Source: Helicobacter cetorum
GTDB lineage: Bacteria > Campylobacterota > Campylobacteria > Campylobacterales > Helicobacteraceae
DNA: 64,000 nucleotides
Assembly (NCBI RefSeq): GCF_900198405.1
Contig: NZ_FZMR01000009.1
Span: forward strand, 1-64,000
Direction of reading: 5' to 3'
This document shows, piece after piece, positions 1-10,808 of this stretch (positions within the stretch are counted from its first letter, which is position 1; every line of letters starts with the position of its first letter). Below the pieces are notes generated by a model. That model was given only the letters and a program-made list of their open reading frames with translations, was not told where the DNA came from and made no database searches. Both the position numbers and the translations under genes were made by a program.

Positions 1-126
1 TTAAGAACGGGTTTGAGAGTTTCTGAAGATTATGTAAAAAGTAGGATTAAGAACGCTAACCTTATCCACTCTTTTGTTAGCCGGGATACAACGCTTGAGT
101 AAGTCTAAGGAGTGGGGTATCAATGA

Positions 127-149
127 AATTATACTACAAAAATTCAAAA
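127..149 (+). repeat. 23-base direct repeat, copy 1
   Basis: This copy begins AATTATACTACAAAAATTC and is identical to 254-276. Read on the minus strand each copy ends in GTAGTATAATT, which looks like a TATAAT -10 box. The pair could be a duplicated minus-strand promoter or part of the decayed element. Confidence 0.7.
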
Positions 150-253
150 ACAAGGGAAAACAAATGAATTTAAGGGGAGTTAGCTACTTGCGACCCGCTA
201 ACAATTACAAAGGCGAGAGAGCCATTTGTCCTTTAACCCTTAAAGATAGAGCG

Positions 254-276
254 AATTATACTACAAAAATTCAAAA
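254..276 (+). repeat. 23-base direct repeat, copy 2
   Basis: This is the second identical copy of the sequence at 127-149, with start points 127 bases apart. It contains the same minus-strand TATAAT-like element. Confidence 0.7.
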
Positions 277-530
277 CGATGTTTAAAGAGAACGGGAATT
301 ATAAGAACTCAACGAGCTACAAAAATGATATTAGACAAGAAAAGCAAGGCAAATAACGCCTCCCTTTTTATAAGGGCATAGGAACTAAAGCCTACTGTTA
401 TTGTGTAGTTGCAATTCTCGCCTAATGAAAATTATACCAAAACTAAAAGAATGTAAGCATGTAAAAAATCAAAGGCATTATCAAACGCCCTGCCCTTAAA
501 ATAACATTGTAGTTCATTTGGGTTATTATT

Positions 531-2057
<1,527 letters not shown>

Positions 2058-2067
2058 TTAGTTTCCT

Positions 2068-3297
2068 TTAAAAATTTAATAAGTTTTTGCCATAATCTAA
2101 GGGGCTTAATCCTAAAAAGTGGGCGATACTTTGCCCAATATCTGCAAAAGTCTCACTCTTACCCAAAAAGGCTGGTTTTAAATCTTTGTGATACATTAAA
2201 ATAGGAATGAACTCTCGTGTGTGGTCTGTGCCTTTGAAAGTGGGGTCGCACCCATGGTCAGCACAAAGAATCAATAAATCATCATCTCTTAGATTTTCTA
2301 AAATCTCATTTAAGCGTTTATCAAAACATTCTAGGGCGTTTGCATACCCACTAACATCACGCCTATGCCCATAATCGCTATCAAAATGCACAAAATTCGT
2401 AAAAATCAAGCTGTTATTTTGAGCGTTTTTAACCTGCTCTAAAGTTACATCAAACAATTCCATTAAACTACTAGCTTTAAATTTTTGAGTAATCCCCACA
2501 TGGGCATAAATATCAGCGATTTTTCCAATGCTAATGACTACGCCATTTTTTTCTTCAATAAATTTTTCAAAAAGTAATGGTGCATGGGGCTTTATAGCGT
2601 AATCTTTACGATTAGGGGTGCGTTTGAAATTATCCTTATGATTGCCTAAAAAGGGTCGTGCAATCACTCTAGCAATTTTTAAAGGCTCTAAGATTTTAAA
2701 AACTTCTTCACAAAGGGCGTATAAATTATCAAGCCCAAATTTTTCTTCATGTGCAGCGATTTGAAACACCGAATCCGCTGAAGTATAAAAAATGGGGTAT
2801 AGAGTTTCTAAATGTTTTTCGCCTAAATTCTTAATGATTTCAGTTCCTGATGCGTGGCAATTCCCTAAATAGCCTTTAATCTTAGTTTTTCGTATAATTT
2901 CATCTAATAAATCTTGTGGGAATGAGTTGGTTTGGTTTTCAAAATACCCCCATTCAAACAAAACCGGCACGCCCATCATCTCCCAATGCCCAGAAATGGT
3001 ATCTTTCGCGCTAGATAATTCTTGTGCGTAAGCATAAGCCCCTCTTAAATTAGGGTTAGGATTAAAGCCTAGGGGTAATTCATTCGTGGCTTTTAAAGCG
3101 CTTAGTCCTAAACCCAAACTCTCTAAATTAGGCAATTTCAAAGTGCCGTTTCTTTCTTTTGAATTAGCCAAGTTATTAAAACAAGCCTTAGCGATATTGC
3201 CTAAAGTATTCGCTCCTAAGTCGTCAAAATTTTGAGCATCTTCGCTAGCTCCTATACCAAAAGAATCTAATAGTAGAATAATCACTCTTTTTTGCAT
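2068..3297 (-). CDS. deoB: Phosphopentomutase DeoB
   Basis: DeoB interconverts (deoxy)ribose-1-phosphate and -5-phosphate, linking nucleoside breakdown to the pentose phosphate pathway. The 409 residues match the family length. The alkaline-phosphatase-fold metal sites are visible: an N-terminal [14 protein letters not shown], the region [10 protein letters not shown], and a C-terminal [19 protein letters not shown] with the clustered Asp and His ligands for manganese. It is the middle gene of the nupC-deoB-deoD cluster, 33 bases after nupC and 10 before deoD, and acts on the sugar phosphate released by DeoD. Confidence 0.96.
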   Translation of the reverse strand: MQKRVIILLLDSFGIGASEDAQNFDDLGANTLGNIAKACFNNLANSKERNGTLKLPNLESLGLGLSALKATNELPLGFNPNPNLRGAYAYAQELSSAKDTISGHWEMMGVPVLFEWGYFENQTNSFPQDLLDEIIRKTKIKGYLGNCHASGTEIIKNLGEKHLETLYPIFYTSADSVFQIAAHEEKFGLDNLYALCEEVFKILEPLKIARVIARPFLGNHKDNFKRTPNRKDYAIKPHAPLLFEKFIEEKNGVVISIGKIADIYAHVGITQKFKASSLMELFDVTLEQVKNAQNNSLIFTNFVHFDSDYGHRRDVSGYANALECFDKRLNEILENLRDDDLLILCADHGCDPTFKGTDHTREFIPILMYHKDLKPAFLGKSETFADIGQSIAHFLGLSPLDYGKNLLNF

Positions 3298-3330
3298 CTT
3301 TTTCCTTGTTAACCTAATTTACCTTTTAAC

Positions 3331-4590
3331 TTAATTCGCATTTAGCCCTATGAATAATCCAGCGATTGTTGCGCTCATAAAATTTGAAAGCGTGCCTACA
3401 AACACCGCTTTTAAAGCCAGTTTAGCTATCATTTCTTTTTTGCTAGGCACTAAATTACCAATCCCTCCAATTAGCATAGCGACTGAGCTTAGATTAGCAA
3501 ATCCGCACAACGCAAAAGTAATAATCGCTTTAGTTTTTTCACTTAAGACTAAGGGGGCATTATCATTTAAATAAGGCAAAAGTTGCATATAACCCATAAA
3601 TTCATTCAAAGCGATTTTAATGCCTATGATTTCTCCAGCAACCCCAGCTTCTTTCCAAGGGATACCTAAAATAAAGGCTAAGGGTTTTAAAAGCGTGCCT
3701 AAAATCAATCCTAAAGACAAATGCTCTATGCCTAAAAATCCCCCTAAAAGCCCTAAAAGCCCATTAATGAGTGCGAGCATTCCTACAAAAGCTATTAGCA
3801 TAGCTCCTATATGTAGGGCTAGATTTAATCCTGTGCTTGCCCCACTAGCAACGGCTTCTATAGCATTCACGGGTTTTTCTATAGAAATATCTATATGGTT
3901 AGAAACTTTTTCATTTTGCGGATAGACTATTTTAGCAAAGAGTAGTCCGCTAGGGGCTGACATAAATGAAGCGGCTAGTAGGTAGGTTAAAGGAACGCCC
4001 ATGCTTGCATATCCAGCTAACACAGGCCCAGCAATACTTGCCATGCCCACGCACATAATCGCAAAAATCTCTGAATCACTCATGCTTTTTAGATAGGGTT
4101 TAACCACCAAGGGGGCTTCAGTGTGTCCTACAAAAATATTTGCCGCCGCACTCATACTCTCTGCCTTAGAAGTGCCTAAGCATTTTTGTAATGCCCCACC
4201 GATAAGATTGATAAATAAGGGCATGATTTTTAGATAATACAATAATGAAATCAAGCTAGAAAAAAAGATAACCACTGCTAAAACATTAATGGCAAAGACA
4301 AAGCCTCCTATTCCTTGCTCACCCTTAGCATTTGGTGCTAGATTACCAAATAAAAAACGCACCCCTTCATAGCCATAAGCTATAACGCTCTCTATCGCAT
4401 TAGCCAAATTCTGTAATATTTCTCGCCCTATTGGCACATATAAAATCAACGCCCCTAGAGCCACTTGAATGACAAACGCACTGATAATCGTGCGATAATT
4501 GATAGCCCTTTTATTGCTAGAAAAAACCCATGCGATACCTAAAAGCACCACCATACCCACAACACTCATTAACGCACTAATAACCATCAT
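3331..4590 (-). CDS. nupC: Concentrative nucleoside transporter NupC
   Basis: This inner-membrane CNT-family carrier imports nucleosides using a cation gradient. About 419 residues hold many hydrophobic helices. Family motifs include GHTEAPLVVKPYL (residues about 155-167), GTSKAESMSAAANIFVG before it, and CGFANLSSVAMLIGG near residue 365. I chose the ATG at 4590; an in-frame GTG at 4596 adds two residues. It is the first gene of the salvage operon, supplying substrate for DeoD and DeoB. The 170 bases between its start and the tRNA contain the likely promoter but no sharp motif that I can assign. Confidence 0.95.
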   Translation of the reverse strand: MMVISALMSVVGMVVLLGIAWVFSSNKRAINYRTIISAFVIQVALGALILYVPIGREILQNLANAIESVIAYGYEGVRFLFGNLAPNAKGEQGIGGFVFAINVLAVVIFFSSLISLLYYLKIMPLFINLIGGALQKCLGTSKAESMSAAANIFVGHTEAPLVVKPYLKSMSDSEIFAIMCVGMASIAGPVLAGYASMGVPLTYLLAASFMSAPSGLLFAKIVYPQNEKVSNHIDISIEKPVNAIEAVASGASTGLNLALHIGAMLIAFVGMLALINGLLGLLGGFLGIEHLSLGLILGTLLKPLAFILGIPWKEAGVAGEIIGIKIALNEFMGYMQLLPYLNDNAPLVLSEKTKAIITFALCGFANLSSVAMLIGGIGNLVPSKKEMIAKLALKAVFVGTLSNFMSATIAGLFIGLNAN

Positions 4591-4757
4591 TAGCACTTAC
4601 AAAAATGCCATAAAAAATGCATGTATTACCCTAAAATTGAAAAAAGAGATTTTTGTATTGTAACTTAAAATTAAAAAATTTAATGTTTAAAAAACACCAT
4701 TCACTAACTAGTCATCTAAAAATATTAACTATTATTGTAAGTGTGTTATAAAAAGAA

Positions 4758-4835
4758 TGGTGTCAAGAGGGGGACTTGAACCCCCGACCTCCGGCTTATG
4801 AGACCAGCGCTCTAAACCAGCTGAGCTACCTTGAC
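4758..4835 (-). tRNA. tRNA-Met (CAU), elongator type
   Basis: Read on the minus strand the RNA starts GTCAAGGTAGCTCAG and ends with TCTTGAC followed by an encoded ACCA. It folds into a seven-pair acceptor stem (one G-U), a D arm, an anticodon arm with loop TCTCATA, and a T arm of five G-C pairs around TTCAAGT. The CAU anticodon gives methionine; the acceptor pairs at its first position, unlike an initiator tRNA. A CAU anticodon could also belong to the isoleucine-2 tRNA after lysidine modification, which I consider less likely. It stands alone between nupC and an oppositely directed MFS gene. Confidence 0.93.
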
Positions 4836-4941
4836 AACAATAAAGAGACAGATTATACAAAAAACTTTCTTAAGATTTGATTAAAATTTTGCAATCAATC
4901 CTATTTTTTTAAATTAATGATAAAAATTTAATATTTTTTTG

Positions 4942-4947
4942 TAGAAT
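4942..4947 (+). promoter_or_regulatory. -10 box placed for a leaderless MFS transcript
   Basis: TAGAAT ends seven bases before the ATG at 4954, and the few bases between contain no Shine-Dalgarno sequence. If this is the -10 box, transcription would start at or next to the A of the start codon. Confidence 0.4.
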
Positions 4948-4953
4948 ACGCTA

Positions 4954-6282
4954 ATGTTTAAGAAGATTTTTCCATTGGCATTAGTGTCATCATTGCGGTT
5001 TTTAGGGCTTTTTATTGTTCTGCCTGTGATTAGTTTGTATGCGGATAGTTTCCATGCGAGTAACCCCCTACTCATAGGCTTGGCTGTGGGTGGAGCGTAT
5101 CTCACACAAATCTTGTTCCAAACCCCTATAGGCATACTCAGCGATAAAATAGGGCGTAAGGTTGTTGTTGTGGTGTGCTTATTAGTGTTTTTAGTCGGCT
5201 CATTAGTATGCTTTATGGCAAGTGATATTATTATGCTTGTTATAGGGCGTTTGATTCAAGGTATGGGGGCTTTAGGGGGTGTGGTGAGTGCTATGGTAGC
5301 TGATGAAGTGAGAGAGGAAGAGCGCACTAAAGCTATGGCATTTATGGGAGCATTCATTTTTATGAGCTTTACCATAAGCATGGCAATAGGACCGGGCGTG
5401 GTAGCATTTTTTGGGAATGCAAAATGGCTTTTTTTACTCACGGCAATTTTAGCTTTTTTAAGCTTACTCACACTTTTAAGGGTTAAAGAAAGTCCTAAAA
5501 TCGCTTATAAAATTAAAACTAAAGCAACTACTCCAAATTCTAAAGCCTTGTATCTTTTACACTTAAGCTCCTTTTTTGAAAAAATGTTTATGACACTTAT
5601 TTTTGTGCTTATCCCTTTAGCTTTAGTGAATGAGTTTAATAAACATGAGAGTTTTTTGATTTGGGTGTATGTTCCGGGTGCTTTGTTTGGCATTTTAAGC
5701 ATGGGACCAGCAAGCATTATCGCTGAAAAATATAACAGACCTAAAGGGGTTATGCTAACTGGAGTGCTATTTTTTATCTTAAGTTATTTATGCTTGTTTT
5801 TAGCAGACTCTAGTTTTTTTGGCAGGCATTTATGGCTTTTTATTGTGGGGGTTATGCTCTTTTTTACGGGCTTTGCAACCTTAGAACCCATTATGCAATC
5901 TCTAGCATCTAAATTCGCTAGAGCGAATGAAAAAGGCAAGGTTTTAGGGCAATTTACAACTTTTGGCTATTTGGGAAGTTTTGTAGGGGGTATTACCGGA
6001 GGTTTGAGCTATCATTATTTAGGACTAGCAACTACAAGCTTGGTTATTGTAGCTTTAGGGGTTGTTTGGGGCTTATTACTCTTTTTACTCAATAATCCGG
6101 CTAAGCAAAAAAATGTTTATTTCCCTTTAGATGCTTATAATGAGGATAAGTTTGAAACAATAGAAGATAAAATCATTGAATGGTATGTGAATGTGGCTGA
6201 AGAAATCATCATTGTAAAATATAATTCTAGTCAAATTAGCGAAGAAGAAATCATTCAGCTCGCTCAAGATTTTAGAAAATGA
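4954..6282 (+). CDS. Major facilitator superfamily efflux-type transporter
   Basis: This is a 442-residue inner-membrane protein with about 12 hydrophobic helices. The MFS signature between helices 2 and 3 is clear: QTPIGILSDKIGRKVVVV (residues about 55-72). The fourth and fifth helices carry GRLIQGMGALGGV and FTISMAIGPGVVAFFG, resembling drug:H+ antiporters of the DHA1 group. A hydrophilic C-terminal tail of about 60 residues rich in acidic residues follows the last helix. The H. pylori homologue (HP1181) also precedes the TtcA-like gene, 15 bases downstream here. Substrate is unknown; export of drugs or metabolites is the family norm. No Shine-Dalgarno precedes the ATG, so the mRNA may be leaderless. 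Confidence 0.9.
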   Translation: MFKKIFPLALVSSLRFLGLFIVLPVISLYADSFHASNPLLIGLAVGGAYLTQILFQTPIGILSDKIGRKVVVVVCLLVFLVGSLVCFMASDIIMLVIGRLIQGMGALGGVVSAMVADEVREEERTKAMAFMGAFIFMSFTISMAIGPGVVAFFGNAKWLFLLTAILAFLSLLTLLRVKESPKIAYKIKTKATTPNSKALYLLHLSSFFEKMFMTLIFVLIPLALVNEFNKHESFLIWVYVPGALFGILSMGPASIIAEKYNRPKGVMLTGVLFFILSYLCLFLADSSFFGRHLWLFIVGVMLFFTGFATLEPIMQSLASKFARANEKGKVLGQFTTFGYLGSFVGGITGGLSYHYLGLATTSLVIVALGVVWGLLLFLLNNPAKQKNVYFPLDAYNEDKFETIEDKIIEWYVNVAEEIIIVKYNSSQISEEEIIQLAQDFRK

Positions 6283-6297
6283 TGTTTAAGGAAAACC

Positions 6298-7059
6298 ATG
6301 CACTATGAAATTTCTAAAAAAGTCTTGCATATTGTAGGCAAGACAAACGCCACTTACAAGCTCATAGAAGAAGGCGATAAGGTCTTATTAGGATTAAGTG
6401 GGGGCAAGGATTCTATCATGCTTGCTTGTATCTTAGCTAGAATGCAAAGACATGCCCCTTTCAAATTTGATTTTAAAGCGGTTACGATTCATTATGGTCT
6501 GGGTGAAGATTTGAAGTGGCTAAGCGACTTGTGCGAAGAACAAGGCATTAAACATGAAATCATTTACACTCAAATTGCCTCTACTATCAATGAAAAACGC
6601 CGTGAAAAAAGCTCGTTTTGCTCGTTTTGCTCTCGTTTAAGAAGGGGGGCTTTGTATTCTAAGGCTTTAGAAGAAGGCTATAATAAAGTCGCAATCGCTC
6701 ATCATTTAGATGATGCTGTGGAGAGTTTTTTTATGAATTTTACCTATAATGGCACTTTAAGAAGTATGCCCCCCATTTATAGGGCTGAAAATGGTTTATT
6801 AGTGATTCGTCCTTTAATTAAGGTTAGAGAAGCAAGTAGCATTCATTTTGTTACTTCTCAAAATATTCCTGTAGCCCCTGATTGTAATTGCCCAGCTAAA
6901 CAGCCCACTTCAGATAAACCCCCCATCGCACGATTAGCTACCAAAAATTTCTTAAAAGAAATGCAAAGCTTGCACCCCCATTTCTTTGACAGCCTAGAAA
7001 ATGCGTTCAATAATGTTCAAGCAAGTAGTTTCAGTGATTTGAAGTATTTAGAAAGATAA
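6298..7059 (+). CDS. ttcA: TtcA-like tRNA 2-thiocytidine synthetase
   Basis: This is an ATP-pyrophosphatase (PP-loop) protein of 253 residues that probably thiolates C32 of some tRNAs using an iron-sulfur cluster. The PP-loop LGLSGGKDSIML is near residues 31-42. Cysteine motifs typical of TtcA are CSFCSRLRRG (about residues 103-112) and CNCPAK near residue 199; AHHLDDAVESFFMN is the conserved central motif. It is 15 bases downstream of the MFS gene and probably co-transcribed. It is shorter than E. coli TtcA (311 residues), as is usual in this group. Confidence 0.88.
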   Translation: MHYEISKKVLHIVGKTNATYKLIEEGDKVLLGLSGGKDSIMLACILARMQRHAPFKFDFKAVTIHYGLGEDLKWLSDLCEEQGIKHEIIYTQIASTINEKRREKSSFCSFCSRLRRGALYSKALEEGYNKVAIAHHLDDAVESFFMNFTYNGTLRSMPPIYRAENGLLVIRPLIKVREASSIHFVTSQNIPVAPDCNCPAKQPTSDKPPIARLATKNFLKEMQSLHPHFFDSLENAFNNVQASSFSDLKYLER

Positions 7060-7301
7060 TTTCTAACATCTTTTTGAATAATTGGGGTTTACTTTTCTTG
7101 TTTGTCCCTACTGCTCCCTAATTCTTTTTGTTTAAAGATTTCTCTATGATATTTTAAACAAGATATTTTATCACTTAGATCCCTTAAGAATACAGCGTAT
7201 TTAAATCTCATTTTTTATACAACAATCAAACTTATTAATTCAAAATAACGCACTTAAAATATAGTCTTATTGCGATTGGTTTTTATATTTTTTACTAAAA
7301 A

Positions 7302-8072
7302 TTAGTTTTTAAAACAATAATTTAGATGATAATCTAAAAATGTCTTATTGGGTAAAAATTTTTCAGGTAAATTAATTTTTTTGTTTTCAATATCGGCAAA
7401 ATAGATTTTAAAATATTCTTGTTGGCATTCGTGTTTTAATTGCGATGATAACACGATTTTGTAGCTTAAATCAATACTAAGTAATCCGCTATCATAAGCC
7501 CTATCATAAAGAGCGTTCAAGCAAATTCCATTTGCTGGATTTAGTCTATTCTTTTCATCTTTTGCCCATGGAATTATATGACTTGCAACAAGCAAATTGG
7601 GGATAGCCATGTTTGAAATAGCACACTTTCCACCATAATTAGCCAAAATAATTTTTCTAAATAAATTTTGATTGACTCGTGTTTTAATAAGACTTTCTCT
7701 CATCGTAGATGAAAAATCGTCATCTTCAGTTTCTAATTCATTATTTTTTACAAGCAAGCTTTCACCCTTAAGATTTGCCAAAATATTCTCACTCTCATAC
7801 ATAAGATTTTCTCTATCATTGATAAATCTTTCAAAAATGGGTTCGCATTGTTTTTTGCCACCCGCTAACCCTTTTATTCCCCTTTGTTGATGATAAGGGT
7901 CAGCAGAAGCAAAATTACATAGTCTCATAGCAACAGCGCTTGGAGTGCGATTGATAAGTTTAGCGATCTCTATTACTTGAGAATTTCTGGCATCCATTTT
8001 TCCAAAAAGTAGCTTTAAATATAGATTAAATACAACTAAAAATTCATCATATGTCCAAATTCTTCTTTGCAT
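7302..8072 (-). CDS. HNH endonuclease (HNH_2 type), possible defence nuclease
   Basis: The protein has 256 residues. The C-terminal half holds an HNH_2-like domain: FRKIILANYGGKCAISN (about residues 136-152), VASHIIPWAKD with the first His, and NGICLNALYDRAYDSGLL with the Asn and a distal catalytic-type Asp. The N-terminal half (IWTYDEF, TPSAVAMRLCNF, ERFINDRENL) resembles a DNA-binding region common in stand-alone restriction-type HNH proteins. It is alone, with AT-rich spacers of about 240 and 160 bases, between a TtcA block and a FecA block that are not adjacent in H. pylori. That placement suggests an acquired defence gene. No methyltransferase partner is next to it, so it may recognise modified or foreign DNA; this is inference. 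Confidence 0.82.
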   Translation of the reverse strand: MQRRIWTYDEFLVVFNLYLKLLFGKMDARNSQVIEIAKLINRTPSAVAMRLCNFASADPYHQQRGIKGLAGGKKQCEPIFERFINDRENLMYESENILANLKGESLLVKNNELETEDDDFSSTMRESLIKTRVNQNLFRKIILANYGGKCAISNMAIPNLLVASHIIPWAKDEKNRLNPANGICLNALYDRAYDSGLLSIDLSYKIVLSSQLKHECQQEYFKIYFADIENKKINLPEKFLPNKTFLDYHLNYCFKN

Positions 8073-8231
8073 TTTATATCTCTTTTATCAATCTAAAATC
8101 TTATGCTTATAAAAAAATACCTATTCTAAAAAATTGCTTTATTATTACTTATTTTTGCTTAAATTCCTACTAGATAAAAGCCAACTAGAAAACTCAAGCT
8201 TTCTAGTTTAAAATCACAAAGATTGATAAAT

Positions 8232-10604
8232 TTAAAAATTATAACTCAAATAGGCTGTGATACTCCTAGGGGGAGCTGCCTCTTTTCCATTAGGACTAGT
8301 GCCTACACCACCAAACCAATATTTCATGTTAAAAATATTATTCACTTGCAAGCTTGCTTGAATGCTTTGGCGTTTATGCTCCCATAGAGTGCTAGATATT
8401 TGTAAATTCCATACCCAATACCATGGCATCATGCCTGCAGTTCGTGTAGTGATCGCTCCATTTTTAATCGTGGGTGCGTATTCTGTAAAGCCAACGGTGT
8501 TTAACACATCTGTGTAAGCTCGGCTATAAAAGAAAGAGCTTAATCCAATAGTGGTCTTGCCATAAGTATAACTCGCATCTAGGATAAATTGGTGCGGACT
8601 TACGAAAGGGAGTTTTTTACCAAAAATATCTTTTTTAGCCCCCTTAGGATTAGCAGGATTAGTTACCATAGTATGGCTTGTGATATTAGCGTCTATAAAA
8701 GTATAAGCTGCATGGAAGTTTAGCCCTCTAATAGGATTGTAATACAATTCTAATTCTACGCCTTGACTTCTCGCATTTACAGGCTCTCTATTATCCCCAA
8801 AACGCCCTGTAAAATAATGGTTTGCAAAAATCACAAAATAATTCCCATTAAAACTCACTTTATCATTAAAATAATAGCGTCCGCCCCCTTCTATCACATT
8901 AAAGATTTGAAAATAATCGGTGCTATTACCTACAAGACCACCGATATTGCTATATTGTGGAGGGATATAGCTTTTTTGATAGTTAAAATACAATAAAAGC
9001 TCTTTAATAGGTTTATAACCAATATTTACCGCCGGATTCCATTGATTATATCTGTCTTTAATTGTCTTAGGACCTTGATTTGTTTTAAAAGGAGCGATAT
9101 CTTTTTTTTCGTAATTTAAAAAAGTGTATCTTAAGCCTGGTGTAATCGTAAGCATTCCTTTATTAATATCAATGGTATCGCTAATATAGACTGAAGTATA
9201 ATTATTAAAATTATTTACCGAACTCCCCTTATCATACCCTGAGCCTGGGATAGTAGCATTTTTTCTTGTAGTGGCTCGTTTGTATAAATCTTCAGTCATA
9301 AAGCGCATACCCATATTAAAAGTTTGTCTCACCTTTCCTGTATTAACCACTAGATTGAGCTTTGGCTCAAAGGCATTTACAACAAAACGACGGATATTGT
9401 CATAATATTCCCAACAAGGACTATTGGTATCACTATAAGAATACAAGCCACAATTAGGGTTATTGGTTGTATCCACTTTAGTTCCTATGCCCTTAAAGGG
9501 TAAAACTTGATTTTTACCGCTCATATACACGCTTTTATATTGGTTAGAAAAACCAAAATCCCTACTCATATCATGCGTATAATAAGTGAATTTAAAATCT
9601 CCCCCAACTCCCCTATCTGGGTCGCCAAAATAATTTTGATACACCACTCCAAAGCGCTTGGCTCGCCCCCCATCTTGATTATAAGGGCGGTTATTAGTAA
9701 AGCGGTCATACTCATAATCTTGTGCACTCAAAGTTCCGGGGTGTGAAGAATTGTATTTATAATATTGATAATAGGCTTTAAAAGTGTTGCTATGATTGAT
9801 TTTATAGATAGCATCAAGCATGTAGTTTTGAACTCCTGTAGGGCTATTTTGCCTAAAACCTTGCCCATTAATCCAATTAGCTTGAGCGCTAATTCCCACA
9901 TGCTTACCTAGCATGCCAGCGGTGCGTATATAGGTATTATAGAGCATTTGATTGCCTAAAGTTTGGGCTAGTGGCTTACCTTTTTCTTTAGGGTCAACAA
10001 AGTTTCCATTAGAAGAACGCCCCCAAAAAGTAATTCTCTCAGCCGCTTGATTTTCCCATTCTTTAGGAATTTCTTTAGTGATGATGTTTATTACACCTCC
10101 AAAAGTGTTTGGTCCATATTGAACGCTTGTGCCTCCCTTTATCACATCTATTCTATCTACTGATTGAAAAGTTACAGGAAAAATAGCTAATTCAATATTA
10201 GAATACGGCGCTCCATAAATGGGAATACCATTAACTAAAATCATGCCCGTATTACTATGTCCATTACCACCCCCACCAAAACCACGCACGGAGATTTTAG
10301 GCAACACGCCTGTTCCTGTAGCGTCTCTAATTTGCAGTCCCGGCACATTCTGCAACGCGCTCTCAATGTTTAGATTACCGGTTTTTTTGAGTTGCTTATT
10401 AGAAATAATCGTGCGAGAACTTGTGGAATTACGCACTTCTTCACTTTGCCAAGAGAGTGGAGCAGTATCGTTAAATTTCTGCTCAGTCGCTGTGATTTTT
10501 TGTAAAGTATGGTGCTTAACCTTTGCATCAAGAGACGGAATGACAATAGAAAACGCTCCTAAAACCAAAAAAGAATGGTATTTATTTCTCACATAATAAG
10601 ACAT
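8232..10604 (-). CDS. fecA: FecA-like TonB-dependent outer-membrane receptor
   Basis: This is a 790-residue TonB-dependent receptor from the ATG at 10604, which has AAAGG nine bases upstream; a longer frame to 10637 lacks this. A signal sequence (SFLVLGAFSIVIPSLDA) is followed by a plug domain with ALQNVPGLQIRD, SVRGFGGGGNGHSN, DRIDVIKGGTSVQYGPNTF and GGVINIITKE (residues about 85-180), then a 22-strand-type barrel ending SITAYLSYNF with the C-terminal Phe. FecA homologues import ferric citrate-type iron or, for some Helicobacter paralogues, nickel. A similar receptor lies at 32787-34982. An AT-rich possible Fur box is at 10651-10667. Confidence 0.93.
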   Translation of the reverse strand: MSYYVRNKYHSFLVLGAFSIVIPSLDAKVKHHTLQKITATEQKFNDTAPLSWQSEEVRNSTSSRTIISNKQLKKTGNLNIESALQNVPGLQIRDATGTGVLPKISVRGFGGGGNGHSNTGMILVNGIPIYGAPYSNIELAIFPVTFQSVDRIDVIKGGTSVQYGPNTFGGVINIITKEIPKEWENQAAERITFWGRSSNGNFVDPKEKGKPLAQTLGNQMLYNTYIRTAGMLGKHVGISAQANWINGQGFRQNSPTGVQNYMLDAIYKINHSNTFKAYYQYYKYNSSHPGTLSAQDYEYDRFTNNRPYNQDGGRAKRFGVVYQNYFGDPDRGVGGDFKFTYYTHDMSRDFGFSNQYKSVYMSGKNQVLPFKGIGTKVDTTNNPNCGLYSYSDTNSPCWEYYDNIRRFVVNAFEPKLNLVVNTGKVRQTFNMGMRFMTEDLYKRATTRKNATIPGSGYDKGSSVNNFNNYTSVYISDTIDINKGMLTITPGLRYTFLNYEKKDIAPFKTNQGPKTIKDRYNQWNPAVNIGYKPIKELLLYFNYQKSYIPPQYSNIGGLVGNSTDYFQIFNVIEGGGRYYFNDKVSFNGNYFVIFANHYFTGRFGDNREPVNARSQGVELELYYNPIRGLNFHAAYTFIDANITSHTMVTNPANPKGAKKDIFGKKLPFVSPHQFILDASYTYGKTTIGLSSFFYSRAYTDVLNTVGFTEYAPTIKNGAITTRTAGMMPWYWVWNLQISSTLWEHKRQSIQASLQVNNIFNMKYWFGGVGTSPNGKEAAPPRSITAYLSYNF

Positions 10605-10650
10605 TTTAATAACCTTTAATGAATAAATTTGATACATGTAATACTATAAA

Positions 10651-10667
10651 AATAATTATTATAATTA
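10651..10667. promoter_or_regulatory. Possible Fur box between fecA and a Hop-like gene
   Basis: AATAATTATTATAATTA resembles the Helicobacter Fur target TAATAATnATTATTA. It lies about 47 bases upstream of the chosen fecA start and upstream of the divergent outer-membrane gene. Iron repression fits a FecA receptor, but the DNA is so AT-rich that chance matches are likely. Confidence 0.45.
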
Positions 10668-10711
10668 GCTTAATAAAATATGTTTTAGTTGCATAACTCA
10701 ATCTAAGATGT

Positions 10712-10717
10712 TATAAT
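10712..10717 (+). promoter_or_regulatory. -10 box for the Hop-like gene at 10809
   Basis: TATAAT in the context GATGTTATAATTTATCC fits the Helicobacter housekeeping -10 element. It would give a leader of roughly 85 bases before the ATG at 10809. Confidence 0.5.
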
Positions 10718-10808
10718 TTATCCATTAACTAAAAAGATTAAAAAAATTGATTTTTTGAAACAATATAGATTTAGATTTTATAGAATTTTTTATTTTAGGA
10801 TTAAAATA

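Larger units (their letters stand above)
1..430 (+). mobile_element. Probable 3' remnant of an IS200/IS605-type tnpB gene and right end
   Basis: The window opens inside a reading frame that starts LRTGLRVSEDYVKSR and stops at 100-102. TnpB proteins commonly have an N-I-L-R-x-G-L stretch just after their last DRDxNA motif, so this may be a TnpB C-terminal end. A shifted frame continues through SKSKEWGINEI to a stop near 286, suggesting decay by frameshift. The sequence at about 355-420 has short complementary segments of the kind found at the right end of such elements. A 23-base direct repeat (127-149 and 254-276) lies inside. The upstream part, including any tnpA, is outside the window. The family call rests on pattern memory and is tentative. 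Confidence 0.4.

Noticed and set aside
10219-10596. A 125-codon open frame on the plus strand across the fecA start region
   Set aside because: It lies antisense to the plug domain of an unmistakable FecA gene and encodes no recognisable protein; it is a frame shadow.
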